Shown here piece by piece: positions 38,152-49,100 of a stretch of DNA of 64,000 nucleotides (the first letter of the stretch is position 1; each line of letters starts with the position of its first letter). The translations under genes were made by a program, and so were the position numbers. Under the pieces are notes generated by a model. It saw only the letters and a program-made list of their open reading frames with translations, had not been told where the DNA came from and ran no database searches. The DNA comes from Nonomuraea gerenzanensis. GTDB taxonomy: Bacteria; Actinomycetota; Actinomycetes; Streptosporangiales; Streptosporangiaceae. The DNA lies in assembly GCF_020215645.1 (NCBI RefSeq), contig NZ_CP084058.1, positions 1,302,001-1,366,000 on the forward strand, written 5' to 3'.

Positions 38152-39144
38152 GTGGACATCGATGCGTTCGTCACAGCACACCGCCCCGTGTGGGACCGGC
38201 TCGACCACCTGGTCAAGCACCGCTCCTCGCTGACCGGCACCGAGGTGGACGAGCTGGTGGAGCTGTATCAGCGGGTGGCCACGCACCTGTCCATGGTCCG
38301 CTCGTCGGCCAAGGACCCGGCGCTGGTCGGCCGCCTGTCGGCGCTGGTGGCCAGGGCCAGGTCCGCCGTGACGGGCGCGCACACTCCTGCCTGGCGGGAG
38401 GCGACGCGCTTCTTCACGGTGTCGTTCCCCGTGGTGGCCTACCGGGCGCGGTGGTGGTGGCTGGCGGTCTCGGTCGCGTTCCTGGTGGTGGCGTGGGTGA
38501 TGGGCGCCTGGGTGGCGGCCAACCCGGACGTGCAGGCCTCGATCGCCAGCCCCGACGAGATCACCAAGCTCGTCAACGAGGACTTCGCCGACTACTACTC
38601 CGAGCATCCGGCCGCCTCCTTCGCCAGCCGGGTGTGGACGAACAACGCGTGGGTGGCGGCCCAGATGATCATGTACGCGGTGGTGCTGGGCCTGCCGATC
38701 CCGTACGCGCTCTACGCCAACGCCGAGAACGTGGCCGTCTCCGGCGGCCTGATGGCCTCCAGGGACAAGCTGGACATCTTCTTCGGCCTGATCCTGCCGC
38801 ACGGCCTGCTGGAGCTGACCGCGATCTTCCTGGCGGCGGCCGTGGGCCTGCGCCTGGGCTGGACGGTCGTCGACCCGGGGCCGCGCAGGCGCATCGAGGC
38901 GCTGGCCGAGCAGGGGCGGGCGGTGATGAGCGTGGCCATGGGGCTGGTCGTGGTGCTGTTCGCGTCGGGGCTGATCGAGGCGTTCGTGACGCCGTCCGGG
39001 CTGCCCACGTGGGTGCGGGTGGGCATCGGGGTGCTCGCCGAGGTGATCTTCCTGGCGTACGTGATCATCTTCGGCCGCCGGGCGCTGCGCGACAACGAGA
39101 CGGGCGACATCGAGCGGGCCCCGGACGTGGCGCCCACGGCCTGA
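38152..39144 (+). CDS. Stage II sporulation protein M family membrane protein (DUF95)
   Basis: 330 residues from GTG. The N-terminal cytosolic part DIDAFVTAHRPVWDRLDHLVKH and VDELVELYQRVATHLSMVRS is the standard lead of this family. About five helices follow, with FFGLILPHGLLELTAIFLA conserved. It resembles SpoIIM of Bacillus (peptidoglycan remodelling during engulfment), but actinobacterial members are of unknown function and occur with RDD and MoxR genes, as here. It converges on the DUF58 gene over a perfect hairpin. Confidence 0.86.
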   Translation: MDIDAFVTAHRPVWDRLDHLVKHRSSLTGTEVDELVELYQRVATHLSMVRSSAKDPALVGRLSALVARARSAVTGAHTPAWREATRFFTVSFPVVAYRARWWWLAVSVAFLVVAWVMGAWVAANPDVQASIASPDEITKLVNEDFADYYSEHPAASFASRVWTNNAWVAAQMIMYAVVLGLPIPYALYANAENVAVSGGLMASRDKLDIFFGLILPHGLLELTAIFLAAAVGLRLGWTVVDPGPRRRIEALAEQGRAVMSVAMGLVVVLFASGLIEAFVTPSGLPTWVRVGIGVLAEVIFLAYVIIFGRRALRDNETGDIERAPDVAPTA

Positions 39145-39162
39145 CCCGCCGCCAGGCGGGTC
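39143..39162. terminator. Bidirectional hairpin between convergent genes
   Basis: A perfect 8-bp stem GACCCGCC / GGCGGGTC with loop GCCA. It overlaps the stop codons of both flanking genes. No T-tract. Confidence 0.75.
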
Positions 39163-40535
39163 TAGAGCCGGCCCGCCGCCTTCAGCGCCAGGTACGCGTC
39201 CGCCAGCGCGGGCGCGAAGTCCTCCGGCGGCGCGTCCACGACCTCGACCCCGTGCCGCCGCAGCCGGGCGGTGATGCGCCGGCGCCCCAGCTGGGCCTGC
39301 TCGGCCGCCGCCGCGTCGTACACCTCGTCGGCCGACCCGCGGCGGCCCGCCATGGCCGCCACCGACGGGTCGGACACCCCGGCCACCAGCACCAGGTGCC
39401 GGGAGGAGAGCTGCGGCAGGACCGGCATCAGGCCCTCGTCCATGGCCGCCCCGTTCAGGTCCGTGAGCAGCACGACCAGGCAGCGCCGCTTGGCCCGCGA
39501 CAGGATGGCGGCCACCATGCCCTGGGAGTCGGCCTCGATCAGCTCCGCCTCGATCGGCGCCATCACGTTGACCAGCGACGACAGCAGCTCGGTGCGGGAG
39601 GCCCCGCTCACCCAGGCGCGTACGGCGCGGTCGTAGGCCAGGAAGTCCACCTGGTCACCGGCCCTGGCGGCCAGCGCGGCCAGCAGCAGGGCGGCGTCCA
39701 TCGACCAGTCGAGGCGCGGCCAGCCGGGCGCGGGCCGGGGGTCGGGCCGTAGGAACAGCCCGCCGCCGCCCGCCTCGGCCCCGGCCATGGGGATCGGCGC
39801 GGCGCCCACCCGCCCGGCCGAGGTGCGGCCGGTGTCGAGCACGATCAGCACGCGGCGGTCGCGTTCCGGCCGCCAGGTGCGCACCACGACGTCGTGGCGG
39901 CGCGCGGTGGCCCGCCAGTCGATGGAGCGCACGTCGTCGCCCACCACGTACTCGCGCAGCGAGTCGAACTCGGTGCCCTGCCCGCGCACCAGCGCCGGGT
40001 GCTGCCCGTCGAGCTCGCGCAGCCGGGCCAGCCGGGAGGGCAGGTGCTTGCGCGACAGGAACGGCGGCAGCACCCGCACGGTCCACGGCGCCTGGTGGTT
40101 GCCCTGGCGGGCGGCCAGGCCCAGCGGGCCGACCGAGCGCACCGTGATCGCCACGGAGGAGCGGTCGCCGCGCCTGGTCGGGGCGAGCATGACGACGAGC
40201 TTGCGGCGTTCGCCGGCCGGGACGTCCAGCTCGGCCACCCGGGGCCGCACCCCGGCGGAGGGCGGCCAGGCGTCCCGCAGCAGGCCGCGCACGCGCCTGC
40301 CGCCGGGGTTCTCGACCACCAGCTCCACCGTGGCCTCCTGGCCGAGCCTGACCAGCGTGTCGCCGGAGCGGTGGAGGCGCAGCGGCCGCACGCTGCCCGC
40401 GAACACCAGGTCCACCACGATCCCTGCGGCCAGCAGCAGGCAGACCCCGGCCAGCGCGGCGCCGGGCTGCGGTGCGAACAACACCACGAGGATCCCGATC
40501 GCCGCGACCAGCCCGGCACGTCCCGTCAGAGCCAT
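39162..40535 (-). CDS. DUF58 domain protein
   Basis: 457 residues. Two N-terminal helices (LVAAIGILVVLFAPQPGAAL) anchor a cytosolic DUF58 core with the signature VGDDVRSIDWRATARRHDVVVRTWRPERDRRVLIVLDTGRTS. The rest folds like a VWA domain in this family. It is the last gene of an operon of GPDPase-membrane, DUF4129, DUF4350, MoxR and DUF58 genes. Partners of MoxR ATPases of this type are thought to act in envelope assembly. The Shine-Dalgarno is unremarkable. Confidence 0.88.
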   Translation of the reverse strand: MALTGRAGLVAAIGILVVLFAPQPGAALAGVCLLLAAGIVVDLVFAGSVRPLRLHRSGDTLVRLGQEATVELVVENPGGRRVRGLLRDAWPPSAGVRPRVAELDVPAGERRKLVVMLAPTRRGDRSSVAITVRSVGPLGLAARQGNHQAPWTVRVLPPFLSRKHLPSRLARLRELDGQHPALVRGQGTEFDSLREYVVGDDVRSIDWRATARRHDVVVRTWRPERDRRVLIVLDTGRTSAGRVGAAPIPMAGAEAGGGGLFLRPDPRPAPGWPRLDWSMDAALLLAALAARAGDQVDFLAYDRAVRAWVSGASRTELLSSLVNVMAPIEAELIEADSQGMVAAILSRAKRRCLVVLLTDLNGAAMDEGLMPVLPQLSSRHLVLVAGVSDPSVAAMAGRRGSADEVYDAAAAEQAQLGRRRITARLRRHGVEVVDAPPEDFAPALADAYLALKAAGRL

Positions 40536-40563
40536 TCCCGCACCACGCTTCCCGTAGCGGCCG

Positions 40564-41536
<973 letters not shown>

Positions 41537-41547
<11 letters not shown>

Positions 41548-42715
41548 TGATCTGCCTCTCCATGAAGTCCAGATATCCGGCGAGCGCGACGAGCCCCGCG
41601 TCGTCCGCCGGCGGCGGGCCGTAGAGCGCGGCGCCCACCTGCTGCGCATCCTGTCCCGTACGGGCGGCGAGCGCCGAGACGATCTCCTGCCGGCCCGCTC
41701 CGGACGCCAGCCCCAGCCTCGGGGTGAGCCGGTCGATCGTGCCCGCGCGCAGCGCGTCGGCCGCGCGTTCCCTGGCGCGCCTGGCCCGGTAGAGCCGGCC
41801 GCGGCCCTCGACGGTCTCGGCGGCCCTGACGATGACGGGCAGCTTCTCCGTCACCACCGGCCCCAGCCGCCGGCCGCGCCAGAACCCGGCCACGGCCACG
41901 GCGACGATCGCCATGTAGACGGTCCAGCGGATGTTGTCCGGCATCAGGTCGTACATCGACTGGCCGCGCTCGCCCGGCAGGTCGAGCGGGGGCGGCGTCT
42001 GCGGGCGCACCAGCCAGGTGACGGGCTTGCCCGTGCCGATCAGGTTGAGCGCCAGCGCCGCGTTGCCGTCCTCGGCCAGGCGCTGGTTGGTCATGAAGTC
42101 GCCGTCGCCGACGACGGTGATGACGCCGTTCGCGTACGGGAACCTGACCAGGGCGTGCCCGTCACCCGTGGGGTAGCAGGCGGCCGAGCCCGCGGGGCCG
42201 CGCAGCGCCATGCCGCCCAGGAACGCGCTGCCCGCGGCGGTGGCGGCGGGCAGCCCGCACTCGGGCTCGCGCGAGCGCACCCGCCCGCCGATCGGCTCCA
42301 CGCGCACGCCGGGGGCCAGGGCCTCCAGGCCGAAGACGTCGCCGACGACCAGGCGGTCGCCGGCGATCCTGGCCAGGCTCAGCTCGTCGAAGAACGTGGT
42401 GTCGGTGATCAGCAGCACCCGGTCGCCCGTGGCGGCCTTGGCGGCGGCGGCCTCGACGGAGTCCACCCGGTCGACGGTGACGCCCCTGTCGCGCAGTAAC
42501 TCGGCCAGCGCCCGGGAGCCGGCCAGCGAGGTGTCGTCGGGGTCGAGGTGCCGCTCGGGCACCCGCTCGGGGCCGAGCAGCACGCCCAGCACGGCGACGA
42601 GCACGACGATGCCGCCCAGGAGCAGGACCATGCGGCTGGAACGCCAGGTGGAGCGGGCGGTGGGGGAGGTCGGGCGGGACTGCCCCGGAGGTGACTGGGG
42701 AGTGGCGACGCTCAT
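41537..42715 (-). CDS. DUF4350 domain membrane protein
   Basis: 392 residues. One helix near residue 30 (MVLLLGGIVVLVAVLGVLLG), an extracytoplasmic GATase-like domain (DRVLLITDTTFFDELSLARI, TVVGDGDFMTNQRLAEDGNAALALNLIG), then a second helix near 270 and a cytosolic tail. It belongs to the DUF58/MoxR operon. The ATG overlaps the DUF4129 stop by 4 nt (ATGA). TTA is codon 73. Confidence 0.88.
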
Positions 42716-43344
42716 GCCCCGCCCTCACCCGCGGCGGGAACGAGCGGCACCGGCCTGGCCTCGCGCAGGCGCTCGTCGAGGCTGGTCATCGTCTCGTACG
42801 CCTCCCGTGTCCCCGGCACCCCGCCGTACGTCACGTCGTCGAACGAGCGGGCCGCCGCCGCGAGTTCCTGCGCGAACGCGGGCAGCGACAGCGCCGCCTC
42901 GGCGGCCAGCTCGTCGGCCGTGCGCCCGGGCATGCCGTCGACCAGCGCGCGTTCCTCCAGGTCACGAGCGATGGCCCGGAGCCGCTCCTGGACGGCCTCG
43001 CTCCAGCGGCCCTCCATGGCCAGCCGCTCGGCCGCCTGCCGGTGCTCCGCCGCGGTCAGCGTCCGCGCGCCGAACAGCGCGCCGGGCGCGAGCGCGTGCC
43101 GGCGGGCCGACTTGCGCAGCCGCCACGCGATCAGCGCGACCAGCCCGAGGAGGATCAGCGTGATCACGATCGCCGCGATGACGCCGCCCGCCGAGCCGCC
43201 GTCGCCCGTCGCGTCGAGGAGGTCGCCGAGGAACTGCGAGACGTACCGGTAGATCCGGTCGAACAGCGCTTCCTTGGCGTACTCCGGCTTGAGGAGCTCC
43301 TCCGCGGCCTTGCTCGCGGCCTCCCCCCTGTCGATCGGGGTCAC
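42712..43344 (-). CDS. DUF4129 domain membrane protein
   Basis: 210 residues from GTG. A single helix (GGVIAAIVITLILLGLVALI, about residues 58-78) is followed by the DUF4129 cytosolic region ERLAMEGRWSEAVQERLRAIARDLEERAL and RTADELAAEAALSLP. Its GTG overlaps the preceding gene stop by 4 nt (GTGA). It probably works with the neighbouring MoxR-DUF58 proteins. The transglutaminase-like domain often fused to DUF4129 elsewhere is absent. Confidence 0.85.
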   Translation of the reverse strand: MTPIDRGEAASKAAEELLKPEYAKEALFDRIYRYVSQFLGDLLDATGDGGSAGGVIAAIVITLILLGLVALIAWRLRKSARRHALAPGALFGARTLTAAEHRQAAERLAMEGRWSEAVQERLRAIARDLEERALVDGMPGRTADELAAEAALSLPAFAQELAAAARSFDDVTYGGVPGTREAYETMTSLDERLREARPVPLVPAAGEGGA

Positions 43345-44633
43345 GACCCGGCGGAGTTGGACGGGTGCCACAGCTCGTCGGCCGAGGCGTGCACCCAGCC
43401 CTGCCGCTGCTGCTCGATGGCCGCCGTCTGCAGCACGAGGTCGAACGCCTCGCTGCGCATCCGCCGGTCGGCGTAGAGCAGGCCGGCGACGCCGGCCTCG
43501 AACGGGTAGGTGAACATCGAGCCGAGCGTGCCGCCGATCGCGATCAGCACGGCCGTCACGATCGTCGTGGCCAGCGAGCTGGCGCCGAACATCCCGAACA
43601 GCGTGCCCGCCAGCGTGAACGGCATCGTCAGCAGGCTCGCCACCAGCCCGACGAGGACCGAGGTGAGCAGCATGATGCCGAACACCCGCCAGAAGTCGCC
43701 GCTCACCAGGTGCCACGAGCGGCGCATCGCCTCGACGGGACCGCGGCCCTCCAGCACCACGGCCGGGGCGGCGAAGGCGAAGCGGGTCCGGAAGAACAGG
43801 TAGTAGGCGAGGTAGACGACGATGAACAGGATCGTCAGCCCGGCGATCCAGCCGAGGGAGGCGGCGCCGGAGGCGTTCATCGCGATCGCCACCATGAGCA
43901 GCGCGAAGACGATCAGCGGCACCACCATGATCGCGGCCATCATGCCCACCACGCCGAACAGCGCGGGCACCCGGCCCTTGACGAGCTGCCAGGCCTCGCC
44001 CGCGGTGATGTTGCCGCCGAAGACGGCCCGGCCGAGGATGCGGGTCAGCACGCCGGTCAGCAGCGTGACGACGACGAACGAGATCGCGTAGGAGATCAGC
44101 GTGCCGGCGTACTGGCCGACGATGCCGGAGACGCTGTAGAGGTCGCCCTCGGCGGAGGCGAAGCTCTCGGGGTCGTCGAGCGGGCTGGGCATGGCGTCGA
44201 GCAGGAACGCCTGGCCGATGGCCAGCGGCACGGAGGCCAGCAGGGCGGCCACGGCCGACAGGCCGAGCACGGCCTTCGGATTCGACCGGATCAGCTTGAT
44301 CGTGCCGTCCAGAATGTCGCCGAGACCCAGCGGGCGCAGCGGGATGATGCCCGGCCGGAGCGCCGGTGGCGGCATATAGCCGTATCCCGGCTGTTGTTGC
44401 GGATAAGGCGGATATGGTGTTTGTGGTGCGGGTGCGTAAGGGGCCTGCTGCGGTGGCTGTGAAGGCTGCTGCGCGGGGAGCCCGTACGGCTGGCCGCTCT
44501 GCTCTCCACCGGGCGCCTGCTGTCGCCCGCCGGGCGCGGTCCACGGGGAGGCCGGCGGGGCGCTGTAGGGCGGGGGCTGTTCGGCCGACCAGCCTGATGG
44601 CGTCTCGGGCGTGGGACCGTGACCGTCTGACAT
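43341..44633 (-). CDS. Glycerophosphoryl diester phosphodiesterase membrane-domain protein
   Basis: 430 residues. The first 105 are Pro/Gln/Gly-rich and disordered. Then LRPLGLGDILDGTIKLIRSNPKAVLGLSA marks the start of the GPDPase membrane domain, with six to eight helices. There is no phosphodiesterase catalytic domain, so enzyme activity is not implied. The ATG giving MSDGHGP is used. It is the first gene of the envelope operon running toward DUF58; its stop overlaps the next GTG. Confidence 0.82.
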   Translation of the reverse strand: MSDGHGPTPETPSGWSAEQPPPYSAPPASPWTAPGGRQQAPGGEQSGQPYGLPAQQPSQPPQQAPYAPAPQTPYPPYPQQQPGYGYMPPPALRPGIIPLRPLGLGDILDGTIKLIRSNPKAVLGLSAVAALLASVPLAIGQAFLLDAMPSPLDDPESFASAEGDLYSVSGIVGQYAGTLISYAISFVVVTLLTGVLTRILGRAVFGGNITAGEAWQLVKGRVPALFGVVGMMAAIMVVPLIVFALLMVAIAMNASGAASLGWIAGLTILFIVVYLAYYLFFRTRFAFAAPAVVLEGRGPVEAMRRSWHLVSGDFWRVFGIMLLTSVLVGLVASLLTMPFTLAGTLFGMFGASSLATTIVTAVLIAIGGTLGSMFTYPFEAGVAGLLYADRRMRSEAFDLVLQTAAIEQQRQGWVHASADELWHPSNSAGS

Positions 44634-44820
44634 ATCCCAATCCTGGCACGCTGGGCGAGGCATTGGTGTCACGGAGAGGATTCGCCCCCTCATCTTGCCC
44701 GCATTCACGGAGGAATCGGGGCAAGGTTCGCGTCGAGGGATGGCCGAAAGTCGCTCTGTTACCGCAGACTGAGATTGCGGTCGCGGGGGCGGGCCTAAAA
44801 TTCGCCTTTTGCAGGGCTCA

Positions 44821-44850
44821 GGTCACACTCACGGGTCAACCAAGGGTAAC
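44821..44850 (+). promoter_or_regulatory. GGT(C/A)A direct repeats upstream of mtrA
   Basis: GGTCAC, GGTCAA and GGTAAC occur in the same orientation, 13 and 11 bp apart, 53-82 nt before mtrA. Direct repeats of this kind resemble response-regulator sites and could serve autoregulation. Confidence 0.3.
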
Positions 44851-44902
44851 CTTCAGCGATCGTGCGGGTATGTCCCACAATGCGTAGAACGAATGAGGGG
44901 CC

Positions 44903-45580
44903 ATGAAAGGTCGCGTGCTGGTCGTCGACGACGACGCCGCTCTCGCCGAGATGCTGGGGATCGTGCTGCGAGGGGAAGGCTTCGAGCCGTCCTTTGTCTC
45001 CGATGGCGACAAGGCCCTCGACGCGTTCCGGGATACACGCCCGGACCTGGTGCTGCTCGACCTGATGCTGCCGGGGGCCGACGGCATCGACGTCGCGCGC
45101 AGGATCAGGGCTGAGTCGGGGGTTCCGATCGTCATGCTCACCGCCAAGAGCGACACGATCGACGTCGTGCTCGGCCTGGAGTCGGGCGCCGACGACTACA
45201 TCGTCAAGCCGTTCAAGCCGAAGGAGCTGGTGGCCAGGGTGCGGGCGCGGCTGCGCCGTACCGACGAGCCCACCCCCGAGATCCTCCAGATCGGCGACAT
45301 CACGATCGACGTGGCCGGCCACTCGGTCAAGCGCGGCGAGGAGACGATCAACCTCACGCCGCTGGAGTTCGACCTGCTGGTGGCCCTGGCCCGCAAGCCG
45401 CGCCAGGTGTTCACCCGCGAGGTCCTGCTGGAGCAGGTCTGGGGCTACCGGCACGCCGCCGACACGCGGCTGGTCAACGTGCACGTGCAGCGGCTCAGGG
45501 CCAAGATCGAGAAGGACCCCGAGCACCCCGAGATCGTCGTGACGGTCCGCGGCGTGGGCTACAAAGCCGGTCCCGCCTAA
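44903..45580 (+). CDS. mtrA: Response regulator MtrA (OmpR/PhoB family)
   Basis: 225 residues. Receiver domain with acidic pocket DDD (9-11), phospho-acceptor D53 (LVLLDLMLPG), TAKSD and the lysine of IVKPFKP. The C-terminal winged helix carries TPLEFDLLVALARKPRQVFTREVLLEQVWGY and VNVHVQRLRAKIE. MtrA controls cell division, wall remodelling and development in actinobacteria. The order mtrA-mtrB-lpqB and the near-canonical sequence leave little doubt. ATG start, 18 nt from the GTG of mtrB. Confidence 0.96.
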   Translation: MKGRVLVVDDDAALAEMLGIVLRGEGFEPSFVSDGDKALDAFRDTRPDLVLLDLMLPGADGIDVARRIRAESGVPIVMLTAKSDTIDVVLGLESGADDYIVKPFKPKELVARVRARLRRTDEPTPEILQIGDITIDVAGHSVKRGEETINLTPLEFDLLVALARKPRQVFTREVLLEQVWGYRHAADTRLVNVHVQRLRAKIEKDPEHPEIVVTVRGVGYKAGPA

Positions 45581-45598
45581 CCCTCGCCCCGCCCCGCC

Positions 45599-47347
45599 GT
45601 GCCCCCGACGAAGAAGAAGCGAACCCGCAGACGGACGTTCCGCCAGATACTCGGCGGCGTCCGCCGGCGGGTTCGGCGTGCGGCGGGCAGGACCCGCAGC
45701 GTCTGGCGGCGCTCGCTCCAGCTCCAGGTGGTCACCAGCACGCTGGTGATCTCCGTGATCGTGGTGGTGGTGCTCGGCACGTTCCTGTTCGGGCAGATCA
45801 ACAAGTCGGTCGTCGACAGCAGCCAGCGCTCCGCCGCCAGCGAGGCGTTCGCCGACCGGCTGCAGATCGCCGACGCGCTGACACCGGAGACCGACGACCC
45901 CGCCAAGCAGGCCGCCGGTGGTGAGCCGCTCTCGGGCAACCTGCTCGACGAGGTCATGGACACCATCACCGGCTCGGGCGAGAACGGCTCGGAGAAGCGC
46001 TACGAGGTGCTGATACTCAACGAGACGACCCCCGGCCAGTCGCGGGCCTCCGGCAGCGTGCTGCCCGCCAACGTGCCGCTCACGCTCCGGATGACGCTGC
46101 AACGCAACATCCGCGAGTACAAGTGGGAGAAGGTCACCGGGTTCACCCAGGTGATCAAGTTTCACGACCAGAGCCAGCCCAGGCTGACGTACGTGGTCGG
46201 CGGCATCGTGCACCTGACCACCAACGGCCGCACCTACGAGGTCTACCACTTCTTCCCCTTCGACGAGGAAGAGGCGCTGCTGTCCAACGTGCGGCTGGCC
46301 ATCGTCGTGGTGGGGCTCGGGCTCGTGCTGCTGCTGGCAGCCATCGCCTACCTCGTCGCCCGGCAGGTCGTCACGCCGGTCCGCCTGGCTCGCCAGGCCG
46401 CCGAGCGGCTGGCCTCGGGCAGGCTGGACGAGCGGCTCAAGGTACGCGGCGAGGACGACCTGGCCCGGCTGGCGAACAGCTTCAACGAGATGGCCGCCAA
46501 CCTGGCGCTCAAGATCCATCAGCTGGAGGAGCTCTCCCAGGTGCAGCGGCAGTTCGTCTCCGACGTCTCGCACGAGCTGCGCACGCCGCTGACGACCGTC
46601 CGCATGGCCGCCGACCTGCTCTACGACGCCCGCGAGGACTTCGAGCCGATGGCCGCCCGCTCGGCCGAGCTCATGCAGGCCCAGCTGGAGCGGTTCGAGT
46701 CGATGCTGGCCGACCTGCTGGAGATCAGCCGCTACGACGCCGGCGCCGCCACGCTCGACCTGGAGCCGGTGGACATCCGCGACGTGGTGCTGCGCGCGAT
46801 CGGCGACTCCGAGGCGCTGGCCGAGCGGCACGGCACCCGCTTCGAGCTGAGACTGCCCAACGAGCCGTGCGTGGCCGAGATCGACAACAGGCGGGTCGAG
46901 CGGATCCTGCGCAACCTGCTGTTCAACGCCATCGAGCACGGCGAGGGCCGGGACATCGTGGTCACCGTGGGCGCCGACCGCGACGCCGTGGCCATCGCCG
47001 TGCGCGACCACGGCATCGGGCTCAAGGCGGGCGAGGACACCATGGTCTTCGACCGCTTCTGGCGGGCCGACCCGTCGCGGGCCAGGACCATCGGCGGCAC
47101 CGGGCTCGGCCTGGCCATCTCGCGCGAGGACGCCACCCTGCACGGCGGCTGGCTGCAGGCGTGGGGGCAACCCGGGGAGGGCTCCCAGTTCAGGCTCACA
47201 CTGCCGCGGAACGCGGGCGTGGACCTGAAGGGCTCGCCGCTGTCGCTGGTGCCGCCCGAGATCGAGATGCGCCGCACCTGGCGGACGGCGATGACGCCCG
47301 TCCTGCTGCCCGCTTCGGGGGACGGGGCCGAGCATGACGAGGAGTAG
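45599..47347 (+). CDS. mtrB: Sensor histidine kinase MtrB
   Basis: 582 residues. A very basic N-terminus (KKKRTRRRTFRQ) and two helices (about 43-65 and 233-254) bracket an extracellular sensor domain. HAMP follows, then the H-box with H325 (VSDVSHELRTPLTTVRMAAD), and the ATPase with N-box LLFNAIEHGEG, DHGIGLKAGED and GTGLGLAISRE. It phosphorylates MtrA. GTG start, no strong Shine-Dalgarno. The 3' end overlaps lpqB by 14 nt. Confidence 0.95.
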   Translation: MPPTKKKRTRRRTFRQILGGVRRRVRRAAGRTRSVWRRSLQLQVVTSTLVISVIVVVVLGTFLFGQINKSVVDSSQRSAASEAFADRLQIADALTPETDDPAKQAAGGEPLSGNLLDEVMDTITGSGENGSEKRYEVLILNETTPGQSRASGSVLPANVPLTLRMTLQRNIREYKWEKVTGFTQVIKFHDQSQPRLTYVVGGIVHLTTNGRTYEVYHFFPFDEEEALLSNVRLAIVVVGLGLVLLLAAIAYLVARQVVTPVRLARQAAERLASGRLDERLKVRGEDDLARLANSFNEMAANLALKIHQLEELSQVQRQFVSDVSHELRTPLTTVRMAADLLYDAREDFEPMAARSAELMQAQLERFESMLADLLEISRYDAGAATLDLEPVDIRDVVLRAIGDSEALAERHGTRFELRLPNEPCVAEIDNRRVERILRNLLFNAIEHGEGRDIVVTVGADRDAVAIAVRDHGIGLKAGEDTMVFDRFWRADPSRARTIGGTGLGLAISREDATLHGGWLQAWGQPGEGSQFRLTLPRNAGVDLKGSPLSLVPPEIEMRRTWRTAMTPVLLPASGDGAEHDEE

Positions 47348-49064
47348 GCGGCTGGCCACGGCGTTCGCGATCGTGGCCGCGATGGTCGCGGGCGGCTCGG
47401 GGTGCACCGTGATCCCCGTGACGGGGCCGTACACCGTCAACAACGACGAGGGCGGCGGCGACCCGCTGAACAAGCCGTTCCAGCGCATGATCGCCATCCC
47501 GCCGCAGCCCCAGTGGGGCGCCGAGGACACGATCAGGGGCCTGCAGGCCGCCATGGCGGCCTACCAGGACGACCCGTCGATCCTGGCCAGGTACCTGACG
47601 GCCGAGGCGCGGGCCAAGTGGTCGGCCGCGGGGCCCGTGCGGGTGATCCAGGACGCGTACGAGGTGACGGTGCCCCCGCCCCGGGAGTCCGAGACCTCGA
47701 TGAAGGTCACCTTCAAGGCGCACATGGCGGCCCTCATCAACGAGGACGACTCCTACAAGCCGACCGCCGGGCTGTGGGAGCGGCCCTTCGAGCTGGTCAA
47801 GATGCCCGACGGGTACCGCGTCAGCAGCCTGCCCCCGGGGCTCCTGCTCACCGAGTCCGACGTGGCGCGCGCCTACCGGCCGACGAACCTGTACTACGTC
47901 AACCGCAGCACCCAGGACCGGCTGGTCGTCGACCAGGTGCGCCTGCGGCTCAACACGACGGAGACCTTCGCGCAGACCGTGCTCGAACGCCTGCTCCAGC
48001 CCCCGACCGAGTCGCTGCGCGGCGCGGTCACCTCCAGCTTCCCGTCCGACACCAAGATCGAGTCGATCAGGTCGGGCGAGGACCGCGTGATCATCAACCT
48101 CTCCGGGTCGCTCGACACCCTCGACCTGAGCGCCGAGGAGACCCTGAGAGGCCAGATCAGGAACAGCCTCAACAAGAACGAGGTGGCCAAGGGCCGCATC
48201 ATCGAGATCCTCGTGGACGGGGAGGCGTACACCGTCGACCGGCCGGACTCCGACGACCAGTGGCTGGACGACGACGTCGGCGACAGCGCGTACTACGTCG
48301 ACAAGGGCGCGGTGCACTACCTGACCAAGGACGGCCGGGGCGGCGCCGTGGCGGGCGCGGCGGGCGAGCAGCGCGAGGGCTACAGCCACTTCGCCGTCTC
48401 CGCCGGACCCAACCCGCTCATCGCGGCCAAGACCTCGACCGGCATCTCGGTGGCCGGGCTGGTGGCCGAAGGGGTCTGGCAGGAGGTCATCCAGGGCGCC
48501 GACCTGACGCCGCCCACGTGGAACAGGGACGGGTCCCTGTGGACCTACGACGGAAAGAACGGCGTGCTGCTGAAGTACGACCCGGCCAGGACGCGGGTGG
48601 AGCCCGTCGAGGTGCCCGAGGAGCTCGACAAGCTGGACGTCAAGCAGTTCAGGATCGCCAGGGACGGCGTGCGGGTGGCCGTGACCACCGGGGAGAACAC
48701 CGTCCAGATCGGCGCGCTGACCGGTGAGGGCGCCGGGACGAAGCTGGGCAACCTGCAGTTCCTGACCACGACCGAGAGCGAGAACGAGATCCGCGACATC
48801 GCCTGGCGGGACGACGAGAACCTGCTCGTGCTGGTGCAGGCGTCGGCCGGGCAGACGCTCAACGAGATCAACGTGGGGGACGGGGAGACCGTGGGGGTGC
48901 CGCTGAAGGACCGGCTGCAGTCGGTGGCGGCGTTCCAGGACCAGGTGCTGGCCGATGTCGTGACCCAGGGCGGGACCAAGCTGATGGCGCTCAACCTGGA
49001 CCAGCAGGCGTGGGACGTCAAGATCGAATCCAACGCGGGCACGCCGCTGTTCCCGCTGGGCTGA
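47334..49064 (+). CDS. lpqB: Lipoprotein LpqB
   Basis: 576 residues. The signal region MTRSRRLATAFAIVAAMVAGG ends at SGC, a loose lipobox whose cysteine would be lipidated. A GerMN domain is seen at about residues 175-330 (SLRGAVTSSFPSDTKIESI, RVIINLSGSLDTLDL), and a C-terminal beta-propeller follows. LpqB modulates MtrB in actinobacteria. ATG within the mtrB end, so coupled. Length and gene order are normal. Confidence 0.93.
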   Translation: MTRSRRLATAFAIVAAMVAGGSGCTVIPVTGPYTVNNDEGGGDPLNKPFQRMIAIPPQPQWGAEDTIRGLQAAMAAYQDDPSILARYLTAEARAKWSAAGPVRVIQDAYEVTVPPPRESETSMKVTFKAHMAALINEDDSYKPTAGLWERPFELVKMPDGYRVSSLPPGLLLTESDVARAYRPTNLYYVNRSTQDRLVVDQVRLRLNTTETFAQTVLERLLQPPTESLRGAVTSSFPSDTKIESIRSGEDRVIINLSGSLDTLDLSAEETLRGQIRNSLNKNEVAKGRIIEILVDGEAYTVDRPDSDDQWLDDDVGDSAYYVDKGAVHYLTKDGRGGAVAGAAGEQREGYSHFAVSAGPNPLIAAKTSTGISVAGLVAEGVWQEVIQGADLTPPTWNRDGSLWTYDGKNGVLLKYDPARTRVEPVEVPEELDKLDVKQFRIARDGVRVAVTTGENTVQIGALTGEGAGTKLGNLQFLTTTESENEIRDIAWRDDENLLVLVQASAGQTLNEINVGDGETVGVPLKDRLQSVAAFQDQVLADVVTQGGTKLMALNLDQQAWDVKIESNAGTPLFPLG

Positions 49065-49100
49065 GCCGCCCCGCCGCCGGGTCCTGAGCGGGAACTGTCG

